Under the pieces are notes generated by a model. That model was given only the letters and a program-made list of their open reading frames with translations, had not been told where the DNA came from and did not search any database. Shown here in pieces: positions 1 to 13,900 of a stretch of DNA of 14,968 nucleotides. The DNA is from 70-18 sp041691815 (lineage in GTDB: Bacteria > Pseudomonadota > Alphaproteobacteria > Acetobacterales > Acetobacteraceae): the NCBI GenBank assembly GCA_041691815.1, contig JBEPTZ010000108.1, positions 1 through 14,968 of the forward strand, in the 5' to 3' direction. The position numbers and the translations under genes are program-made. Each line of letters begins with the position of its first letter. Within the stretch, counting starts at the first letter, position 1.

Positions 1-1575
1 GCCGAGCACGCTGCGCGCCGCCATCGCCGGACGGAAGCCCTCCGGCACGGTGCCGAGATCCTCGCCGATCACCAGCGCGCCGGCGGCATCGGCCTCGATG
101 GCGATTAACCGCAGCAGATCGTCCTGCGGCATCGCGAGATAGGCGCCCTGGGTGGGCGAGGCGCCTTCCGGCACCAGCCAGAGTCGGCGCAGGCCGAGCA
201 CGTGGTCGATCCGCACGCCGCCGGCATGGCGCAATGCGGCGCGCAGCGTGGCCAGGAACGGCGCGTAGCCAGTGCGGCGCAAGGCGGTGGGGGCAAAGGT
301 GGTGAGGCCCCAGCCCTGGCCGTCGTGGTTGAGGTTGTCGGGCGGGGCGCCAACCGAGAGGCCGGTGAGCAGGTCGTCCGGGCTGCCCCAGGCCTGGCTG
401 CCGGCCGGGTCCATGCCGACCGCCAGATCGGCGATGAGGCCGATCCCCATGCCGGCATCGCGGGAGGCAGACTGGGCGGCATCCAGGCTGCGCGCGGCGA
501 GGCATTGGCAGAACAGATGGAACTCGACCTCGGCGGCATGGTCGGCGGCAAAAGTGGCGACCGCCGGGCCGTGCGGGTCGCGCAATTCAGCCGGCCAGTG
601 CCGCCAGTCCCAACGGTTCTGGGCGCGCTGTTGCGCATGCAGTGCTTCGAACACCGCATGCTGGTGCAGCGAGCCGGGCGCGGTGGCGGCCCAGGCGCGG
701 AAGGCGGCGGCGGCCTGCGGATGGGTCGGCAGGGTAGTATGCAGCGCCCGCAGCATGGCAAAGCGCCCGGTGCCGGCCAGTTGCCAGTCGATCAGGTCCA
801 GCGCCTCCCAGCCATGCCGCTGACCTGTCGGGTCGGCCTGCTGCCAGGCTTCGGCGCAGGTGGCGGGCGAAAACAGGCAAGCGGGATCGGCCAGCAGCGG
901 ATTCAGCGCCAGCCGGCTGGACGGGGCGTAGGGGCCGGCGCGGCCCGGTTCCGCGGCGAACAGCGCGTGGGTGGGGCTGATCGCCAGCGCGTCCGCCCCG
1001 TGGCTGGCCAGGGCGATGGCGGCCTCGCGCAGGGCGGCGAACCCGCCGATGCCGGCATCGCCATCGCGGCGCAGCGCGTAGACCTGGGCGGCGATGCCGT
1101 AAGCCCGCGGCTTGCCGGTGAGGGTGGCGACATCGGGGCAGGCGCGAGGCGCGATCGCCAGGGTGATCTCGGCATCGCCCAGCAACAGCCTATGGTAGCC
1201 GGGCCGGTCGGGCACCGACATGAACCTGCCGGCTTCGCGGTCCTGCAACTCCGGCCGGAAGCTGCCGTCCGGCATCGCCAATTCAGCAGTCAAGGTGCCG
1301 GACGGCAGCTTCAACAGGCCACCCGCATCGGCAGTGCAGAACGCCGGCGGCGCGGTGTGGTGGCGCAGCGTCTGAGCGGCGGCGGCGCGGTCGGCATGGC
1401 TGTCGCAGGCGATGCCAAGGCCGCGCAACACGGCCCGCAGGCTCTCGGGTGCAACCTGTTGTCGCTGCCCGAAAGCGTCGGTCCAGCTTGGCGAAATACC
1501 GGCCAGGGCCGCGAGTTCGCTGAATTCTTTGTGGCCCCGTTCGCTCTGGCCCTGTTCGCTCATGCAGTGGATCAT
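1..1575 (-). CDS. malQ: MalQ, 4-alpha-glucanotransferase (amylomaltase, GH77), 3' end cut by window
   Basis: A cytoplasmic GH77 enzyme that transfers alpha-1,4-glucan segments between maltodextrins, recycling short debranched chains. The frame is open from the ATG at 1575 to base 1 (525 codons). Family signatures appear in order: YAPSSRLALNPL, DLAVGMDP, SVGAPPD near residue 407, RIDH with the nucleophile Asp457, and GEDLGTVP with the acid/base Glu505. The 48-residue spacing between these two equals that of E. coli MalQ (448 and 496), so this is the long form with an N-terminal extension, expected to reach about 690 aa. The third catalytic Asp (HD motif) and about 170 residues lie beyond the left edge. 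The ATG at 1575 directly follows the treZ stop TGA in the same frame. An ATG at 1563, giving a natural-looking MSEQGQ start, is equally possible. Neither has a clear Shine-Dalgarno, so translation is probably coupled to treZ. Confidence 0.95.
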   Translation of the reverse strand, partial: MIHCMSEQGQSERGHKEFSELAALAGISPSWTDAFGQRQQVAPESLRAVLRGLGIACDSHADRAAAAQTLRHHTAPPAFCTADAGGLLKLPSGTLTAELAMPDGSFRPELQDREAGRFMSVPDRPGYHRLLLGDAEITLAIAPRACPDVATLTGKPRAYGIAAQVYALRRDGDAGIGGFAALREAAIALASHGADALAISPTHALFAAEPGRAGPYAPSSRLALNPLLADPACLFSPATCAEAWQQADPTGQRHGWEALDLIDWQLAGTGRFAMLRALHTTLPTHPQAAAAFRAWAATAPGSLHQHAVFEALHAQQRAQNRWDWRHWPAELRDPHGPAVATFAADHAAEVEFHLFCQCLAARSLDAAQSASRDAGMGIGLIADLAVGMDPAGSQAWGSPDDLLTGLSVGAPPDNLNHDGQGWGLTTFAPTALRRTGYAPFLATLRAALRHAGGVRIDHVLGLRRLWLVPEGASPTQGAYLAMPQDDLLRLIAIEADAAGALVIGEDLGTVPEGFRPAMAARSVLG

Positions 1576-3318
1576 TCATGCTGTACCTATCAAGGCCAAC
1601 GTGGTGCGGGCGGGTAAGGTTCCCTCCGACGCCGCGCCGAAGTTCGGCGTGGCGGCGATCTGGACGGCGCCGAGTGGCTTCTGCCAGGGCAGCGGCGTCG
1701 GCCCGAGATTGCAGGCCAGATGCAGCGTGCTGCCGTCGCCCAGCCGCCAGGAGGCGGCCACCGCGGCGGGGCCAAGGGCGGCAGCAGCGATGTCGCGGGT
1801 GCCGGGCAGATGTGCTGTGACATGGGTGGCGCGGGCGGCCAGCAGGGTGCGCAGGAAGCCCGGCCAGTCGAACCCATCGGCGGCTGGGGCGGGGATGGAG
1901 GCAGTGAAACTCGATTCGGCGTTGGGGTCGGGGATGGCGGCGCGGCTCTCGGCATCGGCAAAAGCGGCGAAGCGGCGGAATTCGGCGCGACGGCCACGGC
2001 GCACCGCCTCGGCGAGGTCCGGGTTGTGGTCGGTAAAGAACAGGAACGGCGAACGGCTGCCGATCTCCTCGCCCATGAACAGCATGGGGATTTGCGGGCA
2101 GAGCAGCACCAGGGCCATCGCGGCACGCACGGCCTCGGGGTCGGCCAGCGCCAGCAGGCGCTCACCGAGCGCACGGTTGCCGATATGGTCGTGATTCTGG
2201 CTGAAACTGACGAAGGATTTGGGCGATAGCTGGCCACTGGGAGTGCCGCGCGCGTGGCCGAGATTGACCGAGAGTTCGCCCTGATAAGCGAAGCCTTCGC
2301 GCAGACAGCGGGCGAGGCGCTCGGCGGGGGCTTCGGCATAGTCGGCGTAATAGGATTCGGTTTCGCCGGTGAGAATCACGTGCAGGCAGTGGTGCAGATC
2401 ATCGTTCCATTGCGCGGTGAACGGGTGGCCGTCGAGTAATTCGGCGTCGTTGCGCTCATTTTCCAAGATCAGCGGCACTCGGCGGCCCTGGGTGCCGGCG
2501 CGGATGGCGCGCCCGAGTGCCGGCAGTGCCGGGCGCGGCAGGATGGCCTGCACGGCATCCAGCCGTAGCCCGTCGAAACGATATTCGTTCAGCCAGTACA
2601 GCGCGTTGTCGGTGAAAAATTCGGCGACTTCGGGACGGGCGAAATCGATCGCGTCACCCCACGCGGTTGTGCGGTCGTGGGTGAAGAACTGCGGCGCGAT
2701 GGCATGCAGGTAATTCCCGTCCGGGCCGAAATGATTGTAGACTACATCGAGCAACATCGCGAGGCCGAGGCGGTGAGCCTCGTCGATCAACGCCTTCAGC
2801 GCGGCGGGCGAACCGTAGGCTTCGGCGGGGGCGAATTGCAATACACCGTCGTAGCCCCAGTTGCGGGCGCCGGGAAAAGCGGCGATCGGCATCAGTTCAA
2901 TCGCCGTGATGCCCAGCGCGGCAAGGCCTGGCAGGCGGGCGCGCAGGCCGTCGAAGCCGCCGAGCAGGCCGACATGGGCCTCCCAGATTACCGCCTCGTG
3001 CCAGGGCCGGGTGGGAGATGGGTGTTTCCAGCGATAGCTTTGCGCATCGACCACCAAGCTCCAGCCGTGCACCCCCCCGCCTTCGGCAGGCACGGCCTGG
3101 GCGCGTGAGGCCGGGTCGGGGATCGCCAGGCCATCGGGCAGCACGAAGCGGTAGCGGGCGCCGGGTTGGCAGGGGCGCTCGGCCTGCCACCAGCCGCCGG
3201 GCTGTCGGTCCATCGGGTGGTCGGGCTGGCCGTCGATCCGCAGCGCGACGCTGGCCGGGGCCGGTGCCCAGAGACGAAAGCGGGTGCTGGCGGCGTGGTA
3301 CTCGGCGCCGAAGCGCAT
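1576..3318 (-). CDS. treZ: TreZ, malto-oligosyltrehalose trehalohydrolase (GH13_10)
   Basis: Hydrolyses maltooligosyl-trehalose (made by TreY) to free trehalose and a shortened maltodextrin, in the cytoplasm. From the ATG at 3318 it is 580 aa, normal for the family. It opens with an E-set/CBM48-like N-domain (FRLWAPAPASV), then a GH13 barrel: DVVYNHFGPDGNY at about 191-203, GLRLDAV with nucleophile Asp254, LILENERND with acid/base Glu286, and QNHDHIGNR with Asp377. These lie close to the S. solfataricus TreZ triad (252, 283, 377), which supports this start, as does the usual family opening of the type M-x-FGA. The start is not certain. In-frame ATGs at 3345 and 3366 would overlap the glgX end, and a TTG at 3336 sits 9 nt after an AAGGAAG. 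The 3318 ATG lacks a Shine-Dalgarno but follows the glgX stop by 7 nt, which fits reinitiation. Confidence 0.95.
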   Translation of the reverse strand: MRFGAEYHAASTRFRLWAPAPASVALRIDGQPDHPMDRQPGGWWQAERPCQPGARYRFVLPDGLAIPDPASRAQAVPAEGGGVHGWSLVVDAQSYRWKHPSPTRPWHEAVIWEAHVGLLGGFDGLRARLPGLAALGITAIELMPIAAFPGARNWGYDGVLQFAPAEAYGSPAALKALIDEAHRLGLAMLLDVVYNHFGPDGNYLHAIAPQFFTHDRTTAWGDAIDFARPEVAEFFTDNALYWLNEYRFDGLRLDAVQAILPRPALPALGRAIRAGTQGRRVPLILENERNDAELLDGHPFTAQWNDDLHHCLHVILTGETESYYADYAEAPAERLARCLREGFAYQGELSVNLGHARGTPSGQLSPKSFVSFSQNHDHIGNRALGERLLALADPEAVRAAMALVLLCPQIPMLFMGEEIGSRSPFLFFTDHNPDLAEAVRRGRRAEFRRFAAFADAESRAAIPDPNAESSFTASIPAPAADGFDWPGFLRTLLAARATHVTAHLPGTRDIAAAALGPAAVAASWRLGDGSTLHLACNLGPTPLPWQKPLGAVQIAATPNFGAASEGTLPARTTLALIGTA

Positions 3319-3325
3319 AGGGTGG

Positions 3326-5467
3326 CTATGGAGCAAGCTCGGCATCTTCCTTGGTGGGGTAGGCATCGCCGGTGGTGGCGCCTGCGGCGGACAGCACGAC
3401 CAGGGAATGGGCGCCGACGGTAAGGCTATCCTCCGTCAGTTGCCGTGCCGGGGCGTCCGGGTCGGCACTGTCGAGCAGCATCGTGCGGCTGGCGCCGTGC
3501 GGCGGCAGATGGAACAGCGCCGGCTCATGGCTGGCGTTCAGCAGCACGGTGAGGATGGCGACCACGCCCTGTGCGGTGGTCGCGACGCGGCGCAGCGCCA
3601 GGCAGCGCACGGTGCCATCATGCCAATCCTGCTCAGGGATGTTGCTGCCATCGGTGCCGAACCAGGTGATATCAGGCAGGTCGGCGGCCGGGCGTTCGTG
3701 GCCGTGCAGCCAGTCGTGCGCCCGCAGCACCGGGTGGTCGCGGCGGATTTCGGTCAGCCTGGCGGTGAAGCGGATCATCGCGGCACCGGCATCGCTGGTG
3801 GCCTGCGACCAGTCGATCCAGGAAATTTCGTTGTCCTGGCAATAGGCGTTGTTGTTGCCCTGCTGGGTGCGGCCGAATTCGTCGCCGGCCAGCAGCATTG
3901 GCGTGCCCTGGGCGAGGAATACGCTGGCCAGCATGGCGCGGGCGATACGGGCGCGTTGGGCGAGGATCGCCTCGTCGTCGGTGGGGCCCTCAGCGCCCCA
4001 GTTGGACGAGATGTTGTCGCCGTGGCCGTCGCGGTTGTCTTCCTGGTTGGCGGCGTTGTGCCGCAACTCGTAGGCGGTGGTGTCGGCCAGCGTGAAACCG
4101 TCATGCGAGGCAACGTAGTTGACCGAGGACCAGGGCCGGCGGGCCGGGGCATGGAAGATGTCGCGAGAGCCGGCGAGGCGGGCAGCGATTTCGGCACGAC
4201 GGCCGGCATCGCCGCGCCAGAAGCCGCGCACAGTGTCGCGGAAGCGGTCGTTCCATTCGGTGAAGCCGGGCGGGAACTGGCCGAGTTGGTAGCCGCCAGG
4301 GCCGATATCCCAGGGTTCGGCGATGAGTTTGACGCCGGCGAGCAGCGGGTCTTGCCGGATCGCGTCGAAAAAGCCGGAACCGGGATCGAAGCCGCTGGGC
4401 TCGCGGCCGAGGGTGCTGGCGAGGTCGAAGCGGAAGCCGTCGACGTGATAGGCCTCGACCCAGTAGCGCAGCGAATCCATCACCATCTGCAGCACGCGCG
4501 GATGCGCGAGGTTCAGCGTGTTGCCGGTGCCGGTGTCGTTGATGCAGTGGCGCGGATTCTCGTGCTGCAGGCGGTAATAGGAGGCGTTGTCGAGCCCGCG
4601 CAGGTTGAGGGTGGGGCCGAGTTCGCTGCCTTCGGCGGTGTGGTTATAAACCACGTCCAGCAGCACCTCGATGCCGGCGGCGTGCAGGCGGCGGATGGCG
4701 ATCTTGAGTTCGTTGCGGCCACCCTCGCCGAAATAACGCGGCTCGGGTGCGAAGAAGCCAAGCGTGTTGTAGCCCCAGTAATTGGCGAGGCCGGCCTGCA
4801 CCAGCCGACGATCCTGCACGAAGGCGTGGATCGGCAGCAGCTCGATCGCGGTGATGCCGAGGTGGTGGTAATGCTCGATCATCACCGGCTCGGCCAGCGC
4901 CGCGAAACGGCCGCGCTGGTGCGGCGCGATCTCCTCGCGGCGCATGGTCAGGCCGCGGGGATGCGCCTCGTAGATCACCGTGTCGGACCACGAGATGGCG
5001 GGAGGGTGGTCGTCGCCCCAGTTGAAGCTTTCGTCGACCAGCACGGCCTTCGGCATCACCGGGGCGCTGTCGCGGGTGTCGTAGGTGAGGTCGGCGCGGC
5101 GGGCGGCGACGCGGTAGCCGAACAGTGCGTCCGACCAGCGAAGGCGGTCGGAGATCTGGCGGGCATAGGGATCGAGCAGCAGCTTGTGCGGGTTGAAGCG
5201 GTGACCCTGGGCGGGCTGATACGGGCCATGGGCGCGGAAGCCGTAATGCAGGCCGAGCGGGGCGTCGGGCAAATAGCCGTGCCAGACTTCGTCGGTCCAT
5301 TCCGGCAGCGGCAGGCGCGCGATCTCGCGACGACCGGACGGGTCGAACAAACAAAGGTCGATGCGCTCGGCATGGGCGGAAAACACCGCGAAGTTGGCGC
5401 CGAGACCGTCCCAATGGGCGCCGAGTGGAAAGGCGTGGCCGGGTTCAAGCCGGTCTGGCAGGTTCAT
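3326..5467 (-). CDS. glgX: GlgX, glycogen debranching enzyme (GH13_11, isoamylase type)
   Basis: Hydrolyses alpha-1,6 branch points of glycogen, releasing short maltodextrins for MalQ and the TreY/TreZ route. It has 713 aa, slightly longer than E. coli GlgX (about 657). An N-terminal CBM48-like domain (GANFAVFSAHAERIDLCLF) precedes the GH13 barrel. Signatures are DVVYNHTAEG at 271, GFRFDLAS with nucleophile Asp348, LIAEPWD with acid/base Glu384, and ASHDGFTL with Asp456, spaced nearly as in E. coli (336, 371, 443). QEDNRDGHGDNISSNWG and GDEFGRTQQGNNNAYCQDN are typical of the subfamily. One small deviation is YEAHPRGLT, where I would expect YEAHVRGLT. The ATG overlaps the glgB stop by 4 bp (ATGA at 5467-5464) with no evident Shine-Dalgarno, so initiation is probably coupled to glgB. 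A C-terminal tail of about 20 residues (after LVVLSAAGA) runs up to treZ. Confidence 0.97.
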   Translation of the reverse strand: MNLPDRLEPGHAFPLGAHWDGLGANFAVFSAHAERIDLCLFDPSGRREIARLPLPEWTDEVWHGYLPDAPLGLHYGFRAHGPYQPAQGHRFNPHKLLLDPYARQISDRLRWSDALFGYRVAARRADLTYDTRDSAPVMPKAVLVDESFNWGDDHPPAISWSDTVIYEAHPRGLTMRREEIAPHQRGRFAALAEPVMIEHYHHLGITAIELLPIHAFVQDRRLVQAGLANYWGYNTLGFFAPEPRYFGEGGRNELKIAIRRLHAAGIEVLLDVVYNHTAEGSELGPTLNLRGLDNASYYRLQHENPRHCINDTGTGNTLNLAHPRVLQMVMDSLRYWVEAYHVDGFRFDLASTLGREPSGFDPGSGFFDAIRQDPLLAGVKLIAEPWDIGPGGYQLGQFPPGFTEWNDRFRDTVRGFWRGDAGRRAEIAARLAGSRDIFHAPARRPWSSVNYVASHDGFTLADTTAYELRHNAANQEDNRDGHGDNISSNWGAEGPTDDEAILAQRARIARAMLASVFLAQGTPMLLAGDEFGRTQQGNNNAYCQDNEISWIDWSQATSDAGAAMIRFTARLTEIRRDHPVLRAHDWLHGHERPAADLPDITWFGTDGSNIPEQDWHDGTVRCLALRRVATTAQGVVAILTVLLNASHEPALFHLPPHGASRTMLLDSADPDAPARQLTEDSLTVGAHSLVVLSAAGATTGDAYPTKEDAELAP

Positions 5468-7718
5468 GTGGGCGGCCCGTCGTGCAGGAGAAAGAGGGTG
5501 GCCAGCGCCGGCAGGGTCAGTTCAACCGACTGGGCGTGGCCGTGGGCGGGGATCGGCTGGCTATGGACGCCGCCCTGGTTGCCAGTGCCGGCGCCGGCAT
5601 ATGCGGTCGCATCGGTGTTCAGCACTTCGCGCCAGAAGCCGGGTTGCGGCACGCCGATGCGATAGGCGCTGCGCGGCACCGGGGTGAGGTTGACGGCAGC
5701 GAGCAGCGGTGGCGCGTTCGGCGCGAGGCGCAGAAAGGCGAAGATGCTGTTGGCCCGGTCGTCGCCGATCAGCCAGGCGAAGCCGTCCGGCGTGGTGTCG
5801 CGCGCGTGTAGCGCGGGGTGCTCGGCGTAGGCGTGGTTGAGGTCGGCCACCAGATGCTGGGTGCCGCGATGGGCGGGGTCGTGCAGCAAATCCCAGTCGA
5901 TCTCGCCGTCATGGTTCCACTCGCGCTGCTGGGCGATCTCGCCGCCCATGAACAGCAGTTTCTTGCCGGGATGCGCCCACATGAAGGCCAGATAGGCGCG
6001 CAGATTGGCGTGGCGTTGCCAGATATCGCCGGGCATTTTGCCGAGCAGAGAGCCTTTGCCGTGCACCACCTCGTCATGCGAGAGCGGCAGCGCGAAATGC
6101 TCGGAGAAGGCGTAGGCCAGCGAGAAAGTCATCTCGTCGTGGTGGTGCTGCCGATACAGCGGGTCGCGCTGGATGTAGTGCAGGCTGTCATGCATCCAGC
6201 CCATGTTCCATTTGAAGGTGAAGCCGAGGCCGCCCTGGTCGATCGGCGCGGTCACGCCGGGCCAGGCGGTCGATTCCTCGGCGATCACCATGGCACCGGG
6301 GCAACGCTCTGCCACCACGGCGTTCAAATGGCGCAGGAAATCCACCGATTCCAGATTCTCCCGGCCGCCGAAGCGGTTCGGCACCCAGGCATCGGCGGCG
6401 CGGCTGTAGTCGCGGTAGAGCATCGAGGCGACGGCATCGACGCGCAGGCCATCGACGTGGAAATGTTCCAGCCAGTGCAGCGCCGAGGCGAGCAGGAAGC
6501 CCGACACCTCGCGGCGGCCGAGATTGTAGATCAGCGTGTTCCAGTCCTGATGGAAGCCCTCGCGCGGGTCGGCGTGCTCATACAGCGCGGTGCCGTCGAA
6601 CTGCGCCATGCCGTGTGGGTCGGTTGGGAAATGCGCGGGCACCCAGTCGATGATGACGCCGAGATTGGCGCGATGGCAGGCATCGACGAAGACCGCGAAA
6701 TCCTCCGGTGGGCCGAACCGGCTGGAAGGGGCGAACAGGCCCAGCGGCTGATAGCCCCAGGAGCCGGTGAACGGGTGCTCGGCAACCGGCAGCAATTCGA
6801 TATGGGTGAAGCCCATGGCGCTGGCGTAGGGCACCAGGCGGGCCGCCAGCCCCGCCCAATCCAGCGTGGCGGTGGGGTCGGCGGCGGGGCGGACCCAGGA
6901 GCCGGCATGGACCTCGTAGATGCTGATCGGCGCTTCGGCCGACTGGCGGGCGGCGCGGCCGGCCATCCAGCTTTGGTCGCGCCAGCGATGCGGGCGGGCG
7001 CCGGGCACGATGGAGGCGCGGCCGGGGGCCAGTTCGGCGGCGCGAGCCACCGGGTCGGCCTTCAGCGGGAGGCGGGTGCCGTCCCGGCCGATCAATTCGT
7101 ACTGGTAGAGGGCGCCCTCGGTGAGGCGAGGGAGGAAGATCTCCCAGATGCCGCTGCTGCCGCGCCGGCGCATCGGGTGGCGGCGGCCGTCCCACAGGTT
7201 GAACGGGCCGACCACCGAGACCCGCCGCGCGTTTGGCGCCCAGACGGCGAAGCGCACGCCTTCGATGCCGTCCATGGTGGTCAGGCTGGCGCCGAGCGCG
7301 TCGGCGAGGTGGAAATGCCGGCCTTCGCCGATCAGATGCAGGTCGAGTTCGCCCAGCACCAGGCCGAAGGCGTAGGGGTCCTCGGTCTCCTGCACCGCGT
7401 CGGGCCAGGTGATGCGCAGGCGGTAGGGGCCGGTGAACGGCAGCCCGCCGGCGAACAGGCCGGGCGGGTCTTCGACCGGCAGCGCGACGCCCTGGCCGCC
7501 GGCAGCCGGGAGGGCCGCCACCGCCAGCGCGCCGGGCAGAAAGGCGCGCACGAATCGGCCCTCTGGTCCGTCCTGCGGGCCGAGCACCGCGAACGGGTCG
7601 TCCAACATGCCGTCATGCAGCGCCCATGCCTGTTGCGGCGCCAGACGCGGCGCTGCGGCGGCGTTCGACAGGGCGGGGCGGGCGATCGGGGTCGCGGTCA
7701 GCGTGGGTGGCGAGCCGC

Positions 7719-7722
<4 letters not shown>
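5464..7722 (-). CDS. glgB: GlgB, 1,4-alpha-glucan branching enzyme (GH13_9)
   Basis: Cuts alpha-1,4 chains and re-attaches the fragment through alpha-1,6 bonds, turning the linear GlgE product into branched glycogen. It has 752 aa, the two-N-domain form: an N1 domain around residues 30-130 (DPFAVLGPQ, FTGPYRLRI), then a CBM48 around 140-250 (GVRFAVWAPNARRVSVVG, FNLWDGRRHPM), then the GH13 barrel. The triad is Asp429 in GLRVDAVASM, Glu482 in MVIAEEST and Asp550 in PLSHDEVVHGKGS. Each is offset by exactly 24 from E. coli GlgB (405, 458, 526). The first 25 residues are Ala/Pro/Thr-rich and probably disordered. The ATG overlaps the treS-mak stop (ATGA at 7722-7719) and has a strong Shine-Dalgarno 7 nt upstream inside the preceding gene. 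The adjacency of glgE, treS-mak and glgB is known from other GlgE-pathway bacteria. Confidence 0.98.
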
Positions 7723-10981
<3,259 letters not shown>

Positions 10982-10985
<4 letters not shown>

Positions 10986-13900
10986 CGTGCGGGCTCTCCG
11001 CTGGGGGCGATCCGCCAAATGCAGAACGGGGTGTCGGCGGGATTGAGGGTGATCGATTGCTGCTTGCCGGCCCAAGTGAAGTGGTGGCCGCGCATCAGAT
11101 CTTCCACCTCCACCGTGGCATGGTCGGGCAGGCCGAGTTCCCATAGCGGGATTTCGATATTGGCGCTGTGGGCGCCGTGCGGGTCGAGATTGACAGCGAC
11201 CAGGATCAGTTCGGCGGCGCCGGGCTGACGCTTGGCGTAGAGCAGAATCATGTCGTTGTCGGCGCTGTGGAAGCTGACGCCGAGATGGGTTTGCAGTGCG
11301 CGGTGGCTGCGGCGAATTTCGTTCAGCCGGGTGATTTCGGCGACGATATTGCCGGGGGCGGCGTAATCGCGCACCCGGATCTGATATTTCTCGCTGTCCA
11401 GGTATTCCTCGCGGCCGGGCAGTGCGGCGGCCTCGCAGATCTCGAAGCCGGAATACATGCCCCAGAGGCCCGACAGCGTGGCGGCCAGCACGGCGCGGAT
11501 CAGGAAGCCGGGGCGGCCGGAGTTCTGCAGGAACACCGGGTTGATGTCCGGCGTGTTGACGAAGAAGTTGGGGCGGAACAGGTCGCGCGCCGGGGCTTCG
11601 TTAAGTTCCTGCAGATAGGCGGTGAGTTCGGCCTTGTCGTTGCGCCAGGTGAAATAGGTGTAGGACTGCGAGAAGCCGACTTTGCCCAGACGATACATCA
11701 CCTTCGGGCGGGTGAACGCCTCGGCAAGGAACAGCACGCCGGGATCATCGGCGTGGATGTCGGCGATCAGCCATTCCCAGAACGGGAACGGCTTGGTGTG
11801 CGGGTTGTCGACACGGAAGATGCGCACGCCCTGGTCCATCCAGTGCCGCAGCACGTCGCGCAGCGCCAGCCAAAGTGCCGGCACCGAGCCGGGCGCGTAA
11901 AAGTCGACGTTGACAATATCCTGGTATTTCTTCGGCGGATTTTCGGCATACTTCATCGAGCCGTCAGGCCGCCACCGGAACCAGTCGGGGTGCTCGCGCA
12001 ACCAGGGATGGTCTGGCGCGCATTGGATCGCGAAATCCAGCGCAATCTCCAGGCCCTGCGCGGCGGCGGCCTGAATCAGGGCGCGGAAATCCTCCGTCGT
12101 GCCGAGTTCGGGATGGATGGCGTCGTGGCCGCCGGTCTCGTTGCCGATCGCGTAGGGACTGCCAGGGTCGGTGGGGCCGGGGGTGAGGCTGTTGTTCGGG
12201 CCTTTGCGGTTGCTGTGGCCGATCGGGTGGATTGGCGGAAAATACAGCACGTCGAACCCCATCGCGCGGATGGCCGGCAGGCGCGCGATGACGTCGCGGA
12301 AATTGCCGTGACGGGCCGGGTTCTCGGTGGCGGAGCGTGGGAAGAGTTCGTACCAGCTGGCGAAACGCGCGGCCTCGCGATCGGCATCCACCGGCCAGAT
12401 CGTCTTGCCGCCAGTGGCGAAGTGGCGCGGGTCGGCGGCGCGCATCGCGGCGGCCAACGGCTCCGCCAGCAGCGTGGCGACCGCCTGTTTTGACGCGGCC
12501 GCGAGGGCGGCGCGGACCTGCTTTGCGGCGTTAGCGGGGGCGGTGGGAAGCGCCTGTTCGAGCAGGGCGCGGCCCTCAGCGATTTCCAGCGTGAGGTCGA
12601 GCCCAGCGTGGCGCTTGGTGGCGAGGTCGCGGCGGAAGGTGGCGAAATGGTCCCACCAAGCGGTGATGGCGAAGAGGTGGCGGCCCGGGCGCTGCGGCAT
12701 GAAGCTCGCCTGCCATCGATCATTTGGCAACTCGGTCATCGGCGCCGTAGACCATTCATCGGTGTCGGCCGGCCGCCAGCGCAATTCGGCAGACAGCACC
12801 TCATGGCCGTCGGCGAAGATGTCGGCGGTGACGGTCACCAGGTCGCCGACGCAGCGTTTGACCGGGAAGCGGCCGTAATCGACCGCCGGGGCAACCGCTT
12901 CGATGACGATGCGCGGGGCGGCAGCGGGCACCGGCGGCGGCGCGGTGCGCACGGGGGCGGCGGCATGCAGCCGGACGATGGCGCCAGCGCCGGGCGGCAG
13001 GTCTGGCAGCGCCGTTTCGGGGCGTGCTGCGAGGCGGGCAGCGATGGCGGGCAGCGGCGCCGGTTTGCCGAGATCGGTGTTCAGTGCCACCAGCGCGCCC
13101 GGCGTGCCGGGGGCCGTGCGCAGGATGACGGTGACCGGATCGGACGGGCTGGAAAGCTGGCGCATTGCGGTCGCTGCCGGCAAGGCGGCGAGACGCGCGT
13201 TGGACGCGGCGATGTCGTCTGAGAGGTTGAACGGTGCCTCGGAGCGCAGGGCGGCGAAGGTTTCGCCATCGCAATCCGTGGCGAAGAACGAGCCGCGCGC
13301 GCCGTATTCGAATCCCATCGGCATCAACCAGCCATCGGCCAAGGTGCTGGCGGCGTGCAGCGCCAGCCGATGCGCCGCCGGGCTGTTGCCGGGCCCGCCC
13401 GCTGCCCGCCTCGGGCCGAAAGGGTCTTCCGGAAAGCCTATCAGGCGGCCATGCAAGTGCAACGCTTGGTATTCTTCAGCCAGCCAAGGGGCCCTGCCGT
13501 CCCACCAGGCAACCGAGGAGGCAAGCCAGCCGAACACCTCCGCGGCGGCGCGCAACTCGGCGCGTGGCCGCCCAGGGAGCCAGCCGATGGTCAGCCCGCC
13601 TTTGGCTCTGAACGGCGCCAGCAGGGCGGCCCAGAGATCAAGCGGCACGGCATCGGCGGCATGGCACCGCAGCCCGGTGATGCCGCAGTTCTGCCACGCC
13701 AGCAGCCGGGCGCACCAGAAGGCGACGAACTGCGCCCGCGCATTTTCGGTGGCGAGGTCGACACGCAGCGTGCCGAAGCGGGCGATCTCGCGTGGGTCCA
13801 GCCAGGCCCCGGTGGCCGGCTGCCAGCATGCGGGCAAAGCCAATGCCAGGCTGCCTCCCACGGCCGCGCGGTCGATCACCAGATCGAGCAGGCAGGCGAG

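Noticed and set aside
202..1617. 471-codon open frame on the plus strand
   Set aside because: Antisense to malQ, whose frame carries intact catalytic motifs; the plus-strand product is Gly/Arg/Gln-rich without a family signature.
3284..5665. 793-codon open frame on the plus strand
   Set aside because: It is antisense to glgX. The predicted protein is Gly/Ala/Val/Arg-rich with no family motif, a typical shadow in very GC-rich DNA opposite a genuine gene.
10986..11144. 53-residue N-terminal extension of TreS starting inside glgE
   Set aside because: The residues are Arg/Pro/His-rich and unlike TreS, and a good ribosome binding site sits before the ATG at 10985.
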